Shown here: piece by piece, positions 36,490-45,408 of the stretch
Position numbering within the stretch: position 1 is the stretch's first letter
Layout of the letters: every line of letters starts with the position of its first letter
DNA from: Halorussus salinisoli
GTDB lineage: Archaea > Halobacteriota > Halobacteria > Halobacteriales > Haladaptataceae
Direction: 5' to 3'
Length of the DNA: 64,000 nucleotides
Assembly (NCBI GenBank): GCA_005239435.1
Contig: SZNP01000004.1
Location: 310,001 to 374,000, forward strand
Notes under the pieces: model-generated
Database searches by the model: none
What the model was told of the DNA's origin: nothing
The model's input: only the letters and a program-made list of their open reading frames with translations
Program-made: the position numbers and the translations under genes

Positions 36490-36945
36490 ATGGAGGATGT
36501 CCGCTCAGTACAGATGAGTGATGAGGAGTTAGCTGAATTTCTGGACCGTGGTGGAACGGGCGTCATCTCATTCGACACCAGCCAAGGGGAGCCGCCGTAT
36601 TCGCTGCCGGTCTCGTATGGATACGACGCGGAGACCGGGAGGTTCTACTTTAGATTCGCCTTCGGCCCCGACACCAAGAAGGAAGACGTCGTCGACGAAG
36701 ACGATCCGGTCTCGTTCGTGACGTACGGGAACACGGACAGCGGTTGGCGGAGCGTCATCGCAACCGGCAAGCTAGAAGAGGTAACGGAATCTGCGCTCGA
36801 CCCGACCGTTTCCGAGGCAATGCAGCGAGTCGAAATTCCACTCGTGGACGTGTACGACAGACATCCGATAGAGTTGCAGTTCCGGTTCTTTCGGCTCGCG
36901 CCCGACGAGGTAACCCACAAAAAAGAGGCCCGATCCGTGGACTGA
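36490..36945 (+). CDS. Pyridoxamine 5'-phosphate oxidase-like flavoprotein
   Basis: The 151-residue protein starts MEDVRSVQMSDEELAEFLDR. The start is chosen because the broken paralog at 9497-9951 begins the same way, although other start codons lie 5 and 9 codons upstream. Key segments are GGTGVISFDTSQGEPPYSLP, YFRFAFGPDTKKEDVVDEDD and SFVTYGNTDSGWRSVIATGK. It is convergent with a CBS gene. Redox or flavin-carrier role; substrate unknown. Confidence 0.9.
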   Translation: MEDVRSVQMSDEELAEFLDRGGTGVISFDTSQGEPPYSLPVSYGYDAETGRFYFRFAFGPDTKKEDVVDEDDPVSFVTYGNTDSGWRSVIATGKLEEVTESALDPTVSEAMQRVEIPLVDVYDRHPIELQFRFFRLAPDEVTHKKEARSVD

Positions 36946-36978
36946 CCGTCGAGTTCGTGAAACTCGAAACGACGGGAG

Positions 36979-37398
36979 TCAGTACGGAGGCCGTTGGGCC
37001 CGGATGGCCTCGGCGAGTTGCTGTTGTTCGTCCGCGAGGAGCTCGGTCAGGTCGTCTGCCGTAATTATCCCGGTTAGCTCGTCATTCTCGTTACACACTG
37101 GGAGTCGTCGAATCCCGTGTTCGGACATTAGTTGGGCCGCCTGGTAGAAGCCATTCTCCGAATCGATCGTACACAGATCGTCGGACATCACGTTTGCAGC
37201 AGTCTCGTCTCTATCGGCCTGCTCGGCCAACACGCGAACGGTCAAGTCCCGATCAGTGACGATGCCGACTGGTGTCTCTCCCTCGGTGATTACGATGCTT
37301 CCCACGTTCTGTTCGTCCATCGTCGTCGCGAGCTCCGTGACGGACGTTTCGGACGGCGCAGTCACGACGTCACTGCGCGCGAGATCTTCGATTGGCAT
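36979..37398 (-). CDS. CBS-pair protein
   Basis: The 139-residue protein consists of two CBS motifs: TAPSETSVTELATTMDEQNV with GIVTDRDLTVRVLAE, and MSDDLCTIDSENGFYQAAQL with IRRLPVCNENDELTGIITAD. It ends QRPPY. CBS pairs bind adenosine nucleotides and act as energy sensors; the stand-alone form is like Hrp1 of the mycobacterial DosR regulon. A second copy is at 41411-41845 and shares the unusual PPY ending. Confidence 0.9.
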   Translation of the reverse strand: MPIEDLARSDVVTAPSETSVTELATTMDEQNVGSIVITEGETPVGIVTDRDLTVRVLAEQADRDETAANVMSDDLCTIDSENGFYQAAQLMSEHGIRRLPVCNENDELTGIITADDLTELLADEQQQLAEAIRAQRPPY

Positions 37399-37484
37399 TT
37401 TGGTTCCCCCATGTAGAAACGAGGGTGCGCCACCAGATAAAGCGACGTGTCAATTACCGTGGCGTGAGAATTAGCGCGATTTGA

Positions 37485-38024
37485 CTAAGCAACACCCTTC
37501 AGAAGATTCCCGACGACGTAGGCGACGGTCGCCGCGAGCATTCCGACGAGGAACATCTCGCCGCCGTTGACGTACCACCGTCGTCGAGTCACGAGGCTCC
37601 GACTCGCACCGACGGCGAAGAACGCGAGCCCGGTGACTGTGATGGACATCGGAAACAGCGGTTCGACGACGAGGATGTACGGAAGGAGTGGCGCCCATCC
37701 TGCGATGACGAACGCCAGGAACGTGACGAACGCCGTACTCGCTGGAGACTTCGGATCACTGGCCTCGGACCGGACCTCCTCGACGGTCGCCTGATACGCC
37801 ATCTCCGAGCGACGACTCAGGTAGTTACTCATCCCCATCGAAAACCCGTCCGCGAACAGGTTCGCGACGCCTAGAATCAGCACGATCGAGGGATTCAGCG
37901 TGGCTCCGGCAACTCCCGAGACGACGGCGAACGTGGTAACGATTCCGTCGTTCGCGCCGTAGATAATCTCCGCCAGATACTCTCCGGACGACTCCACCTC
38001 ATCGCCGAGCAGTTGCTCGATCAT
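37485..38024 (-). CDS. VIT1/CCC1-family transporter
   Basis: The 179-residue membrane protein starts [20 protein letters not shown] and has the VIT1/CCC1 signature [20 protein letters not shown], helix [20 protein letters not shown] and three further C-terminal helices. VIT1/CCC1 proteins move Fe2+ or Mn2+ across membranes. The gene is shorter than the eukaryotic form but normal for archaea. It is close to the CBS gene on the same strand (86 bp), possibly co-transcribed. A paralog is at 44589-45119. Confidence 0.9.
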   Translation of the reverse strand: MIEQLLGDEVESSGEYLAEIIYGANDGIVTTFAVVSGVAGATLNPSIVLILGVANLFADGFSMGMSNYLSRRSEMAYQATVEEVRSEASDPKSPASTAFVTFLAFVIAGWAPLLPYILVVEPLFPMSITVTGLAFFAVGASRSLVTRRRWYVNGGEMFLVGMLAATVAYVVGNLLKGVA

Positions 38025-38140
38025 TCCTGTCCCCTCTGTACAGTCTAAACTGCTACAAGCCTTTCCTAGAGTTCACTTCGCGACGAGTGACGCTGCTCGT
38101 CGCTCCGTGCCACCTATTCTACAGGTGGATCAGGTCGAGT

Positions 38141-38170
38141 GCCTCGGGGCTTGACCCCGAGGCGGTTCAC
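38141..38170 (+). repeat. Solo TnpB-type hairpin (GCCTCGGGG family)
   Basis: A 9-bp perfect stem (GCCTCGGGG / CCCCGAGGC, 5-nt loop, 38141-38163) is followed by GGTTCAC. It is nearly identical to the ends at 31878 and 32451. It lies 30 bp from the 3' end of the multicopper oxidase gene, with no tnpB frame around it. Confidence 0.55.
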
Positions 38171-38199
38171 GAAGTACGTCCGAGAACCGGGAACACTCC

Positions 38200-39726
38200 T
38201 CAGACGTATTCGAAGACGCGGGCCATCCCACGCTCCAGGTGATAGTTGTTGTGACAGTGGAAGAGCCAGTCGCCGGGATTGTCCGCCAGAAAGTCGAACG
38301 AAACCTGTCCCCGATGGGGCGGGACGAGGACGGTGTCCTTGACTGCGTCGCCGACCTGGAAGAAGTGGCCGTGAAGGTGCATTGGATGGATCGCCGGACT
38401 GCGGTTCACCATCCGAACTCGGACGTGCTCGCCCTCGCTGATCTGTAGCGAGTCGGCATTCGGGTACGCCTGCCCGTCGATGGTCCACGCTCCGGGTTCC
38501 TGCATCATCCCTCCCGAGAGGGTGAGGTCGAACGTCCGGTCGGGTGTACCGCCAACGTCGAGCGGTTCGAGTGCCCTGAGATCGCCGTATTGCAGCGTCC
38601 GTCCGTCGAACTGCGGTCGTCCGGCAGAATTGGTCCCGGTCGTACCCTCGTACCACAGCATCGCTTCCGCAGGTTGCTCACTTCCGACGACGGGTGACGC
38701 GACGATGGCCCAGTCCCCGGGGGAGTCGGCCTCGACGATCACGTCGTAGCGTTCGCCCATGCTGATGTAGAAGGAGTCGACTTCCACCGGTTCGACCGGT
38801 CGTCCATCGGCGTGCGTGACAGCCATCGAGTGGCCGCCGACGCCCACTTGGTACGTCGTAGCCCCGCCGGGGTTGATAAACCGCAGTCGGACGCGCTCGC
38901 CTTCTTGGACGTCGAATACGGGCGGGTCGGAGGGGAGCCGTCCGTTGACGACCATCCCCTCGTACGGGGGACGGCGGTCCTGCATCGGACCGCCACCTCC
39001 CATTCCGCCGTTCCGGCCTCCGCCGCCGGGACCACCACCGCCGGGGCCACCTCCTCCACCAGGTCCGCCACCACCGCCACCGCCGCCGGGACCACCACCA
39101 CCGCCGCCACCGCCACGACCTCCCCCAGGTGGCGCCTCGATGGAGTCGAGTTTCGGATCGCCAGAGAAGAAGTCGTCGATCACTAGCGTGTGCTCCCGAT
39201 CGTACTCGACGTGGGGCGACTCTTCCTCGACAATCAGTGGCCCGTTGAGCGCCCTATCGAGTTGGAGACCGACGTGGCTATGATAGACGTAGGTGCCCGC
39301 TGGCGACGCTTCGTATTCGTACGTGAACGTCTCGCCGGGTGGGACCGGGTCCTGCGTGACGTTCGGAACGCCGTCCATAGGATTCGGGACGGGAACGCCG
39401 TGCCAGTGAACCGTCGTTTCCTCCGGCAACCGATTCTCGACGGAGACGCGTAGCGTATCTCCCTCGCTCACGCGGAGTTCCGGTCCGGGATACCGGTCGT
39501 CGTACAGCCACGAGTCGCCGGTCTCACCCGGCGCTACCTCGACCCGGCCTTCCGTGGCGACGAGAGTCGTGCCCTGTCCGTTCTCGCCTCCTTCCCCTTG
39601 GGACCCGATGGCGGGCTCCGATTCAATCCCGCGCACTCCCCCACTTCCTGTGATTCCCAACAGCGCCGCGCCCCCTCCGACGCGCAACACGCGACGCCGC
39701 GATACGTTCTGATCGTTACTAACCAT
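38200..39726 (-). CDS. Secreted multicopper oxidase (laccase-like)
   Basis: The 508-residue protein begins MVSNDQNVSRRRVLRVGGG, a Tat signal; the ATG at 39726 is chosen over one 17 codons upstream. Cu-ligand motifs in order are TTVHWHGVPVPNPMDG, GTYVYHSHVGLQLDRALNG, HPMHLHGHFFQVGD and the last, WLFHCHNNYHLERGM, with the type-1 Cys and Met. Between domains 1 and 2 lies a long Gly-rich linker. Such enzymes oxidise phenols or Cu+/metal ions with O2; the Haloferax laccase LccA is a known haloarchaeal example. It is the intact partner of the broken gene at 21154. Confidence 0.92.
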   Translation of the reverse strand: MVSNDQNVSRRRVLRVGGGAALLGITGSGGVRGIESEPAIGSQGEGGENGQGTTLVATEGRVEVAPGETGDSWLYDDRYPGPELRVSEGDTLRVSVENRLPEETTVHWHGVPVPNPMDGVPNVTQDPVPPGETFTYEYEASPAGTYVYHSHVGLQLDRALNGPLIVEEESPHVEYDREHTLVIDDFFSGDPKLDSIEAPPGGGRGGGGGGGGPGGGGGGGGPGGGGGPGGGGPGGGGRNGGMGGGGPMQDRRPPYEGMVVNGRLPSDPPVFDVQEGERVRLRFINPGGATTYQVGVGGHSMAVTHADGRPVEPVEVDSFYISMGERYDVIVEADSPGDWAIVASPVVGSEQPAEAMLWYEGTTGTNSAGRPQFDGRTLQYGDLRALEPLDVGGTPDRTFDLTLSGGMMQEPGAWTIDGQAYPNADSLQISEGEHVRVRMVNRSPAIHPMHLHGHFFQVGDAVKDTVLVPPHRGQVSFDFLADNPGDWLFHCHNNYHLERGMARVFEYV

Positions 39727-39967
39727 CACGTGCCCTACCACGCCTACGAGAAAAAACGAGGGGGCAATGCTCAGCACCAGAGACTATCGTCGTCCTCCTC
39801 GGCCAGCGCGTCGATGTGTACGACAACTACGTCTGCGCCGTACGTCCCCTTGTATTGGTTTGACATTCGTAAGGAACTCGAGGGTATTCGAGATTCGCGT
39901 GCAGTCGTCTGGCCAGGGCGTCACGGAAATTCGACGTTCGGGCCAGCCGTCAGTGCGGTCGTCCCGA

Positions 39968-40633
39968 CTACGTCTCGTCGGAGAGGTAGGCCATCGCCTC
40001 CTCGTCGGTCACCTGCTCGAAGTTCTCGTAGAACTGGCCCACTCCACGGAACGCGGACGTCACCCTCGGACAGACCACCTCGTCGGCCTCCGCTTCGAGG
40101 TCGTCCACCGTACTCGGCGGTCCGACGGGAACGGCGACGACGACTCGCTCGGCCCCCTTCTCGCGAGCCAACCGGACCGCAGCGATCGCAGTCGACCCGG
40201 TCGCCACCCCGTCGTCGACGATGAGAACCGTCTTTCCCGCGAGGTCCGGTTCGTCTCGCTCACCACGATACGTCTCGGCTTTCTCGCGGGCGTTCTCGGC
40301 CTCTCGTTCGCGCTCTCGTTCGAGGTAGTCGTCGGATGCGCCGACTCGTTCGATGGCCTCGTCGTCGAGCCACGCACTCCCGTCGCTGGCCACTGCGCCG
40401 ATGGCGTACTCCGGGTTGCCCGGCGCGCCGATCTTCGATGCGACGATGATGTCGAGCGGTAGGCCCAAGGCGTCCGCGACTTCCCGACCCAAGGGGAGGC
40501 CACCTCGTGGAATTGCGAGCACGATGTCGGCGTCCACGTCGCGTTCGCCGAGTGCCTCCGCCAATCGCTGGCCGGCGTCGATGCGGTCGCGGAACCCGTT
40601 TGAATTGGTGTCCCCGCTTTGTCCCCCTGACAT
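39968..40633 (-). CDS. Phosphoribosyltransferase-domain protein
   Basis: The 221-residue protein is a type-I phosphoribosyltransferase: AIPRGGLPLGREVADALGLP near residues 40-60, and the PRPP loop VLIVDDGVATGSTAIAAVR near 146-164. It lacks the base-recognition hood of known salvage enzymes, as do the related mycobacterial proteins Rv0571c and Rv2030c, where the domain is fused to a hydrolase. Here the hydrolase gene sits divergently 73 bp away. Cytoplasmic; substrate not known. A TATA-like TTTCTAT lies about 26 nt before its start. Confidence 0.9.
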   Translation of the reverse strand: MSGGQSGDTNSNGFRDRIDAGQRLAEALGERDVDADIVLAIPRGGLPLGREVADALGLPLDIIVASKIGAPGNPEYAIGAVASDGSAWLDDEAIERVGASDDYLEREREREAENAREKAETYRGERDEPDLAGKTVLIVDDGVATGSTAIAAVRLAREKGAERVVVAVPVGPPSTVDDLEAEADEVVCPRVTSAFRGVGQFYENFEQVTDEEAMAYLSDET

Positions 40634-40679
40634 ACGCTGTGATACGACCGTCCGATAGAAAACAACCTTGTCTCCTCTC

Positions 40680-40684
40680 TATAA
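40680..40684 (+). promoter_or_regulatory. TATA-like box of the hydrolase gene
   Basis: TATAA lies 23-27 nt before the ATG at 40707, the position of a basal archaeal promoter for a leaderless transcript. It supports that ATG over the one nine codons further down. Confidence 0.45.
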
Positions 40685-40706
40685 CCAGAGAAGTGCCGGT
40701 GGTGTT

Positions 40707-41375
40707 ATGCTGAGCAGTCTCGAATTCTCGTTGATGGTGACCGAGGAGGAGAACATCGTGCACGTTCCGGTCGACGGGGTGGAACTGGAGGGTGACCTCC
40801 GCGTCCCGGCGGACGCGTCCGGTCTGGTGGTGTTCGCCCATGGGAGCGGAAGCAGTCGGCACAGTCCGCGAAACAACTACGTCGCGGAGGTCCTCCGGTC
40901 GCGTGGTCTGGGGACGTTCCTCTTCGATCTGCTCACCGAAGAGGAGGACCGGTCCCGCGAGAACCGATTCGATATCCCGCTTCTGACGGACCGCCTCGTC
41001 GCGGTCACGGACTGGCTCGAAGAACACGACGCGACGAGCGACCTCGCGCACGGCTACTTCGGGTCCAGTACCGGCGCGGCCGCCGCGCTCCGGGCCACCG
41101 CGAGACGCGGTTCAGACGTCGAGGCCGTGGTATCTCGTGGTGGCCGGGTCGACATGGCATCCGAACACCTCGGAGACGTTCGGGCCGCGACGCTGTTCGT
41201 CGTCGGCGGCGAGGACACCGACGTACTCGAACTCAACCGCGATGCGTTCGGAGAACTCGACTGCGAAAAGGAACTGGCGGTGGTCGAGGGTGCGGGTCAT
41301 CTGTTCGAGGGAGAGGGCGAACTCGAAGAAGTGTCCGAACTCGCTGCCGACTGGTTCGCCGACCATCTGGCGTAA
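40707..41375 (+). CDS. Alpha/beta hydrolase (dienelactone hydrolase-like)
   Basis: The 222-residue protein shows VPVDGVELEGDLRVPADASG, the oxyanion segment VFAHGSGSSRHSPRNNYVAE, a nucleophile elbow YFGSSTGAAAALRATARR (Ser in GSSTG), the Asp-bearing ATLFVVGGEDTDVLELN, and the His in VVEGAGHLFEG. So the catalytic triad appears complete. The start at 40707 is favoured by a TATA-like box 25 nt upstream. The phosphoribosyltransferase next to it, divergent, suggests a shared pathway; in mycobacteria the two domains occur in one polypeptide. Confidence 0.9.
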   Translation: MLSSLEFSLMVTEEENIVHVPVDGVELEGDLRVPADASGLVVFAHGSGSSRHSPRNNYVAEVLRSRGLGTFLFDLLTEEEDRSRENRFDIPLLTDRLVAVTDWLEEHDATSDLAHGYFGSSTGAAAALRATARRGSDVEAVVSRGGRVDMASEHLGDVRAATLFVVGGEDTDVLELNRDAFGELDCEKELAVVEGAGHLFEGEGELEEVSELAADWFADHLA

Positions 41376-41382
41376 GCATACA

Positions 41383-41388
41383 TTTATA
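41383..41388 (+). promoter_or_regulatory. TATA box of the CBS gene
   Basis: TTTATA lies 23-28 nt before the ATG at 41411, so transcription would start at or next to the start codon (leaderless). It is placed right after the hydrolase stop, so the CBS gene has its own promoter. Confidence 0.5.
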
Positions 41389-41410
41389 GCCGTGTTCATC
41401 TGGGGACGTA

Positions 41411-41845
41411 ATGGGGGAGACAGTGACAGTAATAGACGTAGCTCGAACTGGCGTAGTGACCGCTCCGAGCGACCAGACCGCCGGGAATCTGGCGACCGTG
41501 ATGAGAGAGGAGAACGTGGGCAGCGTGATAATTGAAGACGACGACGAGCCCGTGGGTATCGTCACTGACCGCGACCTCGTGTTGCAAGTGCTCGAACCGC
41601 GCGAGGAACCGACGGCGGTGACTGCCGAGGACATCATGACCGAGACGTTGGTCACGGTGCAGAGCGACGACGGCGTCTTCGAAGCGACCGCGACGATGTT
41701 CGAGAACAACGTGCGACGACTCCCCGTCGTGGACGAGAACGGGAGCCTCGCGGGCATCGTGACGCTAGACGACCTACTCGTCTTGCTCTCGACCGAAATG
41801 GAACACCTTACGGGGGTCGTCGAAGCCGAATCACCGCCGTACTGA
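41411..41845 (+). CDS. CBS-pair protein
   Basis: The 144-residue protein has two CBS motifs: MGETVTVIDVARTGVVTAPS, NVGSVIIEDDDEPVGIVTDR, then VQSDDGVFEATATMFENNV, RRLPVVDENGSLAGIVTLDD. It ends SPPY, like the other copy at 36979-37398 (RPPY). Probable adenosine-nucleotide sensor. Located after the phosphoribosyltransferase/hydrolase pair, with its own TATA box. Confidence 0.9.
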   Translation: MGETVTVIDVARTGVVTAPSDQTAGNLATVMREENVGSVIIEDDDEPVGIVTDRDLVLQVLEPREEPTAVTAEDIMTETLVTVQSDDGVFEATATMFENNVRRLPVVDENGSLAGIVTLDDLLVLLSTEMEHLTGVVEAESPPY

Positions 41846-42173
41846 GATCGAAACTATCCACCGATAATCGCTCACGCCCTCTCCATCTCGTTCGAGGGCC
41901 GACTGCGTTTCGGCAGTCATGCTGAGCGAGCCTCCGAAATCATATAGAGGTGTTTTGCAAATAGTAATATTTTCAAAGTAAATATGTAGTTGTCTCTGCG
42001 TGTTCCGACGATTCGCCCGATTCGGCGGGCTCACTGGGACGTATCTTCCGCTCCAGCCTCGCTTTCGGCGTCGGGTTGCGGACCGCCACCGGTTTGTTTC
42101 TCCTGCGCCTCGCTCCCCGCCAGCGTCGGTCACCTCGAACAGCTACGTAATCTCCATCGGGAGTGAGGCGGTG
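41846..42173. other. Gap with AT-rich core and possible small relic
   Basis: The stretch 41940-42000 is AT-rich. On the minus strand a fragment EAQEKQTGGGPQPDAESEAG followed by stop near 42030 looks like the acidic tail of a haloarchaeal protein, but frames are broken upstream (a possible start MEIT followed at once by a stop). No gene is called. Confidence 0.35.
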
Positions 42174-42941
42174 TCACCCCGTATAGGTGTAACCACCGTC
42201 GACGACGAGCGACTCGCCGGTAACGTACGACGCGAGGTCGCTCGCCAGGAAGAGTGCAGCCCCGGCGATGTCCTCGGGTTGGCCCATTCGGCGTTGGGGA
42301 ATCATCTCTACGAACGCCTCGGTCGCCTCGGGACCGAGGTTCGCGTCCTCGGACATCGCGGTTTCGACGCCGCCCGGATGAATCACATTGACGCGGATCC
42401 CCTCGGGGCCGAGACGGTGAGCGAGCGCGTAGGTCAACAGGCGGACGGCACCTTTCAAGGTGCAGTACGTAACGTACCCGCCGTTTCCGACGATACCGGC
42501 GATGCTCGAGACGTTGATAATACTGCCGCCGTCGTCTTCGAGCATTCGCGCGGCGGCACGTTGCGCGCCGAAGAACGTCCCCTTGACGTTGACGTCCATC
42601 AGCCGGTCGTACTCCTCTGGCGTGACGTCTAAGAACTCCTCCACTCGGAAGATACCGGCGTTGTTGACCATCACGTCGACGCCTCCGAACTCGTCGGCCG
42701 CGCTCATGGCCGACTCGATGTCCTCGACGTCGGTGACGTCGCACTCGACGAACGTCGCGTTCGCGTCCGTCTCGTCTTCGAGAAGTTCGTGCGTCGGTGC
42801 TCCCCCTTCCCGCGGCGTCTCTCGAACGTCCGCGACGACGACATCGGCCCTGTGTTCAGCGAACGTCCGGGCGATACTCCGACCGATACCGCTCGATCCG
42901 CCCGTCACCACTGCCACGCTGTCTGTCAGCAAGTCCCCCAT
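42174..42941 (-). CDS. Short-chain dehydrogenase/reductase
   Basis: The 255-residue protein starts MGDLLTDSVAVVTGGSSGIG, with the NAD(P)-binding TGGSSGIG at residues 13-20, VNNAGIFRVEEFLDVTPEEY, the catalytic Ser in IINVSSIAGIVGNGG and the Tyr/Lys pair in YVTYCTLKGA (Y-x3-K). It ends with LASDLASYVTGESLVVDGGY, which is typical of classical SDRs. It oxidises or reduces an alcohol/ketone; the substrate cannot be told. It lies 48 bp downstream of the DASS transporter on the same strand, so probably one operon. Confidence 0.9.
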   Translation of the reverse strand: MGDLLTDSVAVVTGGSSGIGRSIARTFAEHRADVVVADVRETPREGGAPTHELLEDETDANATFVECDVTDVEDIESAMSAADEFGGVDVMVNNAGIFRVEEFLDVTPEEYDRLMDVNVKGTFFGAQRAAARMLEDDGGSIINVSSIAGIVGNGGYVTYCTLKGAVRLLTYALAHRLGPEGIRVNVIHPGGVETAMSEDANLGPEATEAFVEMIPQRRMGQPEDIAGAALFLASDLASYVTGESLVVDGGYTYTG

Positions 42942-42989
42942 ATCGGCGGTCACGACGAGCACCGTAACAAGCGTTTACCCTGTATCGGC

Positions 42990-44588
42990 TCACGCCACCA
43001 CCGGCCAGACGAGGGTGAACAGGACGAACGCCAGTACCGCGGTGACCAGCACCATCGCCACGTCCAGGATCACTCCCGGTCGGAGCATGTGGTCTTTCGT
43101 CATCTGGCCGGTCCCGAACGCGATGGCGTTCGGCGGCGTCGCGACCGGAAGCGCGAAGCCGAAACTGGCCGCGATACCGCCCGTAACGGCCAGGAAGACG
43201 CTAGCCACCGTCGGAGTGGACCCGAACGTCTCCGCGTATCGCGGCCCCATCGAGATGAGAATCGGCACCGAAATCGCCGCCATCGCCGTGTTCGAGGCGA
43301 TTTCCGAGGCGGCGACCATCGCCGCGGCGACGGTCAGCGCGACGACCAGAATCGGTGCACCAGCGATCGAGCCGACGACAGACTCGGCCAGCCAGCGCGT
43401 CGCGTCCGTCGTCGCGAGTGCATTCGCCAACGAGATACCGCCGCCGAGCAGGACGATCGTTCCCCAGTCGATCTGTTGAATATCGTCCCAGTCGATGGTT
43501 CCAGCGATTGCGAGCGCCGGAATCGCGGCCAGCCCGACGGTCACGAAGTACAAGATACCCTGATGGTCTCCGACGCCGAAAAGATGGTCTCCCGAACCGC
43601 CGAACATCGTCACGTACAAGCGAGGTGGTAGAACACCCTCGAAGAGGAATCCGAGACCACCGAGCAACCAGAGGCTGGCCGTTGCGCCCGTAATGAGGAG
43701 GACGCGTCGTTCGGCCGCCGAGGGCGCTCCCGTCCGACGCAGGTATCGCCTCGCTTCCTCGCGTGCGACGCTTGCATCGTCGACTTGGGGAGGATAGACG
43801 AGGACGGTGAGTACGTACCACGTCACCGGCAGCCCGACCACGACGAACGGGAGACCGATAGCCAGCCAGTCGACGAACGAAATCGTGTAACCGAGTTGCT
43901 CGCTGAGCTGGGAGACCACGATGGCGTTGGGCGGCGTCCCGATGAGGGTCCCGACACCTCCGATGCTGGCCGCGTAGGCGACGCCCAGCAACATCGCTAG
44001 TCGAAAGTTCGGCTGTTCGGTCAGCTGTGCAGACTCGTCGCGCGGTGTCGTCTGCTCTACTGCGGGCGGGTTCTCCGCCACCGCGTCGCGTTTGGTACTT
44101 CCATTCGTCTCTGCGTCGTCCGTTATCACTCGGTCGGCGATACCGAGCGCGATGGGAATCATCATCGCGGTGGTCGCGGAGTTCGAGATCACCATCGACA
44201 GCGCCGCCGTGGCGAGCATTACGGCGAAGACGATTCGACGCGGGGAGGTTCCGACGGCAGTGAGGACGTGGTACGCGACGCGGCGGTCCGTACCGTGTTT
44301 CTGGAGCGCCTCCGCGAGGACGAACCCGGCGAGCAACAGGAAGATGATCGGGTCGGCGAAGCCGGCGACGGCCTCCCCGGCGTCCGGAACGACGCCGAAC
44401 CCCGCGAGGAGTACGGGAATCGTTAACGCCGTAATCGGGAGCGGCAGACCGCCGGTGACCCAGAGGACGCCCGCGAAGGCTGCCGTCGCCAGCGCGTACT
44501 GTCCGGGGGAGGCCAGTCCGGCGATCGGGGCGGTGGCGACGCTGGCAAAGACGAGAACGGCGACCGCGAGGGCGCGACGGTCGGCCAT
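42990..44588 (-). CDS. DASS/SLC13-family anion transporter
   Basis: The 532-residue protein has about 12 membrane segments and the DASS signatures SNSATTAMMIPIALGIADRV and, in the second half, ASEIASNTAMAAISVPIL, plus VGTLIGTPPNAIVVSQL and FALPVATPPNAIAFGTGQM. The paired SNT and TPPNA motifs hold Na+ and the carboxylate or sulfate ligand. A long soluble loop (VITDDAETNGSTKRDAVAEN) sits between halves. It directly follows the VIT1 gene with no gap and precedes the SDR gene. Substrate: dicarboxylate, sulfate or similar. Confidence 0.9.
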   Translation of the reverse strand: MADRRALAVAVLVFASVATAPIAGLASPGQYALATAAFAGVLWVTGGLPLPITALTIPVLLAGFGVVPDAGEAVAGFADPIIFLLLAGFVLAEALQKHGTDRRVAYHVLTAVGTSPRRIVFAVMLATAALSMVISNSATTAMMIPIALGIADRVITDDAETNGSTKRDAVAENPPAVEQTTPRDESAQLTEQPNFRLAMLLGVAYAASIGGVGTLIGTPPNAIVVSQLSEQLGYTISFVDWLAIGLPFVVVGLPVTWYVLTVLVYPPQVDDASVAREEARRYLRRTGAPSAAERRVLLITGATASLWLLGGLGFLFEGVLPPRLYVTMFGGSGDHLFGVGDHQGILYFVTVGLAAIPALAIAGTIDWDDIQQIDWGTIVLLGGGISLANALATTDATRWLAESVVGSIAGAPILVVALTVAAAMVAASEIASNTAMAAISVPILISMGPRYAETFGSTPTVASVFLAVTGGIAASFGFALPVATPPNAIAFGTGQMTKDHMLRPGVILDVAMVLVTAVLAFVLFTLVWPVVA

Positions 44589-45119
44589 CTACGCCAGCCC
44601 GCCGAGGGCGTTCCCTGTGGCGAACGCAACTCCCGCGGCGAACATGCCGACCACTAGCATCTCGCCGCCGCCGGCGTACCATCGGCGGTTCGTCACCAGG
44701 GTCCGACTGGCTCCGACGGCGAAGAACGCAACGGCCGTCACTACGACGGAGAACCGGAACGTCGAGGTGAGTCCGAGGGCGTACGGGAACAGTGGTGCCC
44801 AGCCCGCGACGATGAACGCGAGGAACGTCACTACCGCAGTGTATCTCGGCGGTTTCCCTCGCTCGGTAGCATTGTCCTGGGCTACCTGGTAATCCCGTTC
44901 GGACCGCTGGCCGAGGTAATTGCTCGTGCCCATCGGGAACCTGTCTGCGAGCAGGTTCGCCACGCTGAGGATTGGCACGATGGCCGTGTCGAGTGCGGCA
45001 CCCGCGACGCCAGCGACGACTGCAAACGTCGTGACGATGCCGTCGTTGGCACCGTAGATGACCTCCGCAATGTACCCGCCAGCCTCGTTCAGTTCGTCAC
45101 CGAACAGGAGTTCGATCAT
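44589..45119 (-). CDS. VIT1/CCC1-family transporter
   Basis: The 176-residue protein starts [20 protein letters not shown], which matches the paralog's [20 protein letters not shown]; the longer in-frame extension upstream is not haloarchaeal coding in style. It has [20 protein letters not shown] and the later helices [20 protein letters not shown] and [19 protein letters not shown]. Likely Fe2+/Mn2+ transport. Its stop touches the start of the DASS gene with 0 bp between, so the two are co-translated. The usual Gly of ADGF is Arg here ([14 protein letters not shown]). Confidence 0.88.
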   Translation of the reverse strand: MIELLFGDELNEAGGYIAEVIYGANDGIVTTFAVVAGVAGAALDTAIVPILSVANLLADRFPMGTSNYLGQRSERDYQVAQDNATERGKPPRYTAVVTFLAFIVAGWAPLFPYALGLTSTFRFSVVVTAVAFFAVGASRTLVTNRRWYAGGGEMLVVGMFAAGVAFATGNALGGLA

Positions 45120-45408
45120 CGTACGCGAAGTCGGCCGCGACGTCCATAACGGTACGGTACAGTACTCGGCTGGAGGGTTTCCTACACCGCAATCACGGTG
45201 TCGGTTGCGGTCGCGATTTCGCAGTCGTCGGGTGGAGTCTCCATGCGAGACGTACCTCGGTACGCCGAGATAAGATACTAGTGACGGGACTACTCTCGAC
45301 AAACGCTCGACTCAGGATACGAAAGAATCCACTCAGTCGAGGTCAGTACTGAACTCGCGGTGCGGAACGGTACCGAAAGGTCACAAAGCGAGACGTACAG
45401 GCTAGCGT

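Noticed and set aside
38739..39283. Gly/Pro/Thr-rich open frames over the multicopper oxidase linker
   Set aside because: They result from the GGN repeat of the linker read in other frames.
43201..44682. 493-residue open frame over the DASS transporter
   Set aside because: Arg-rich shadow of the transporter gene in another frame.
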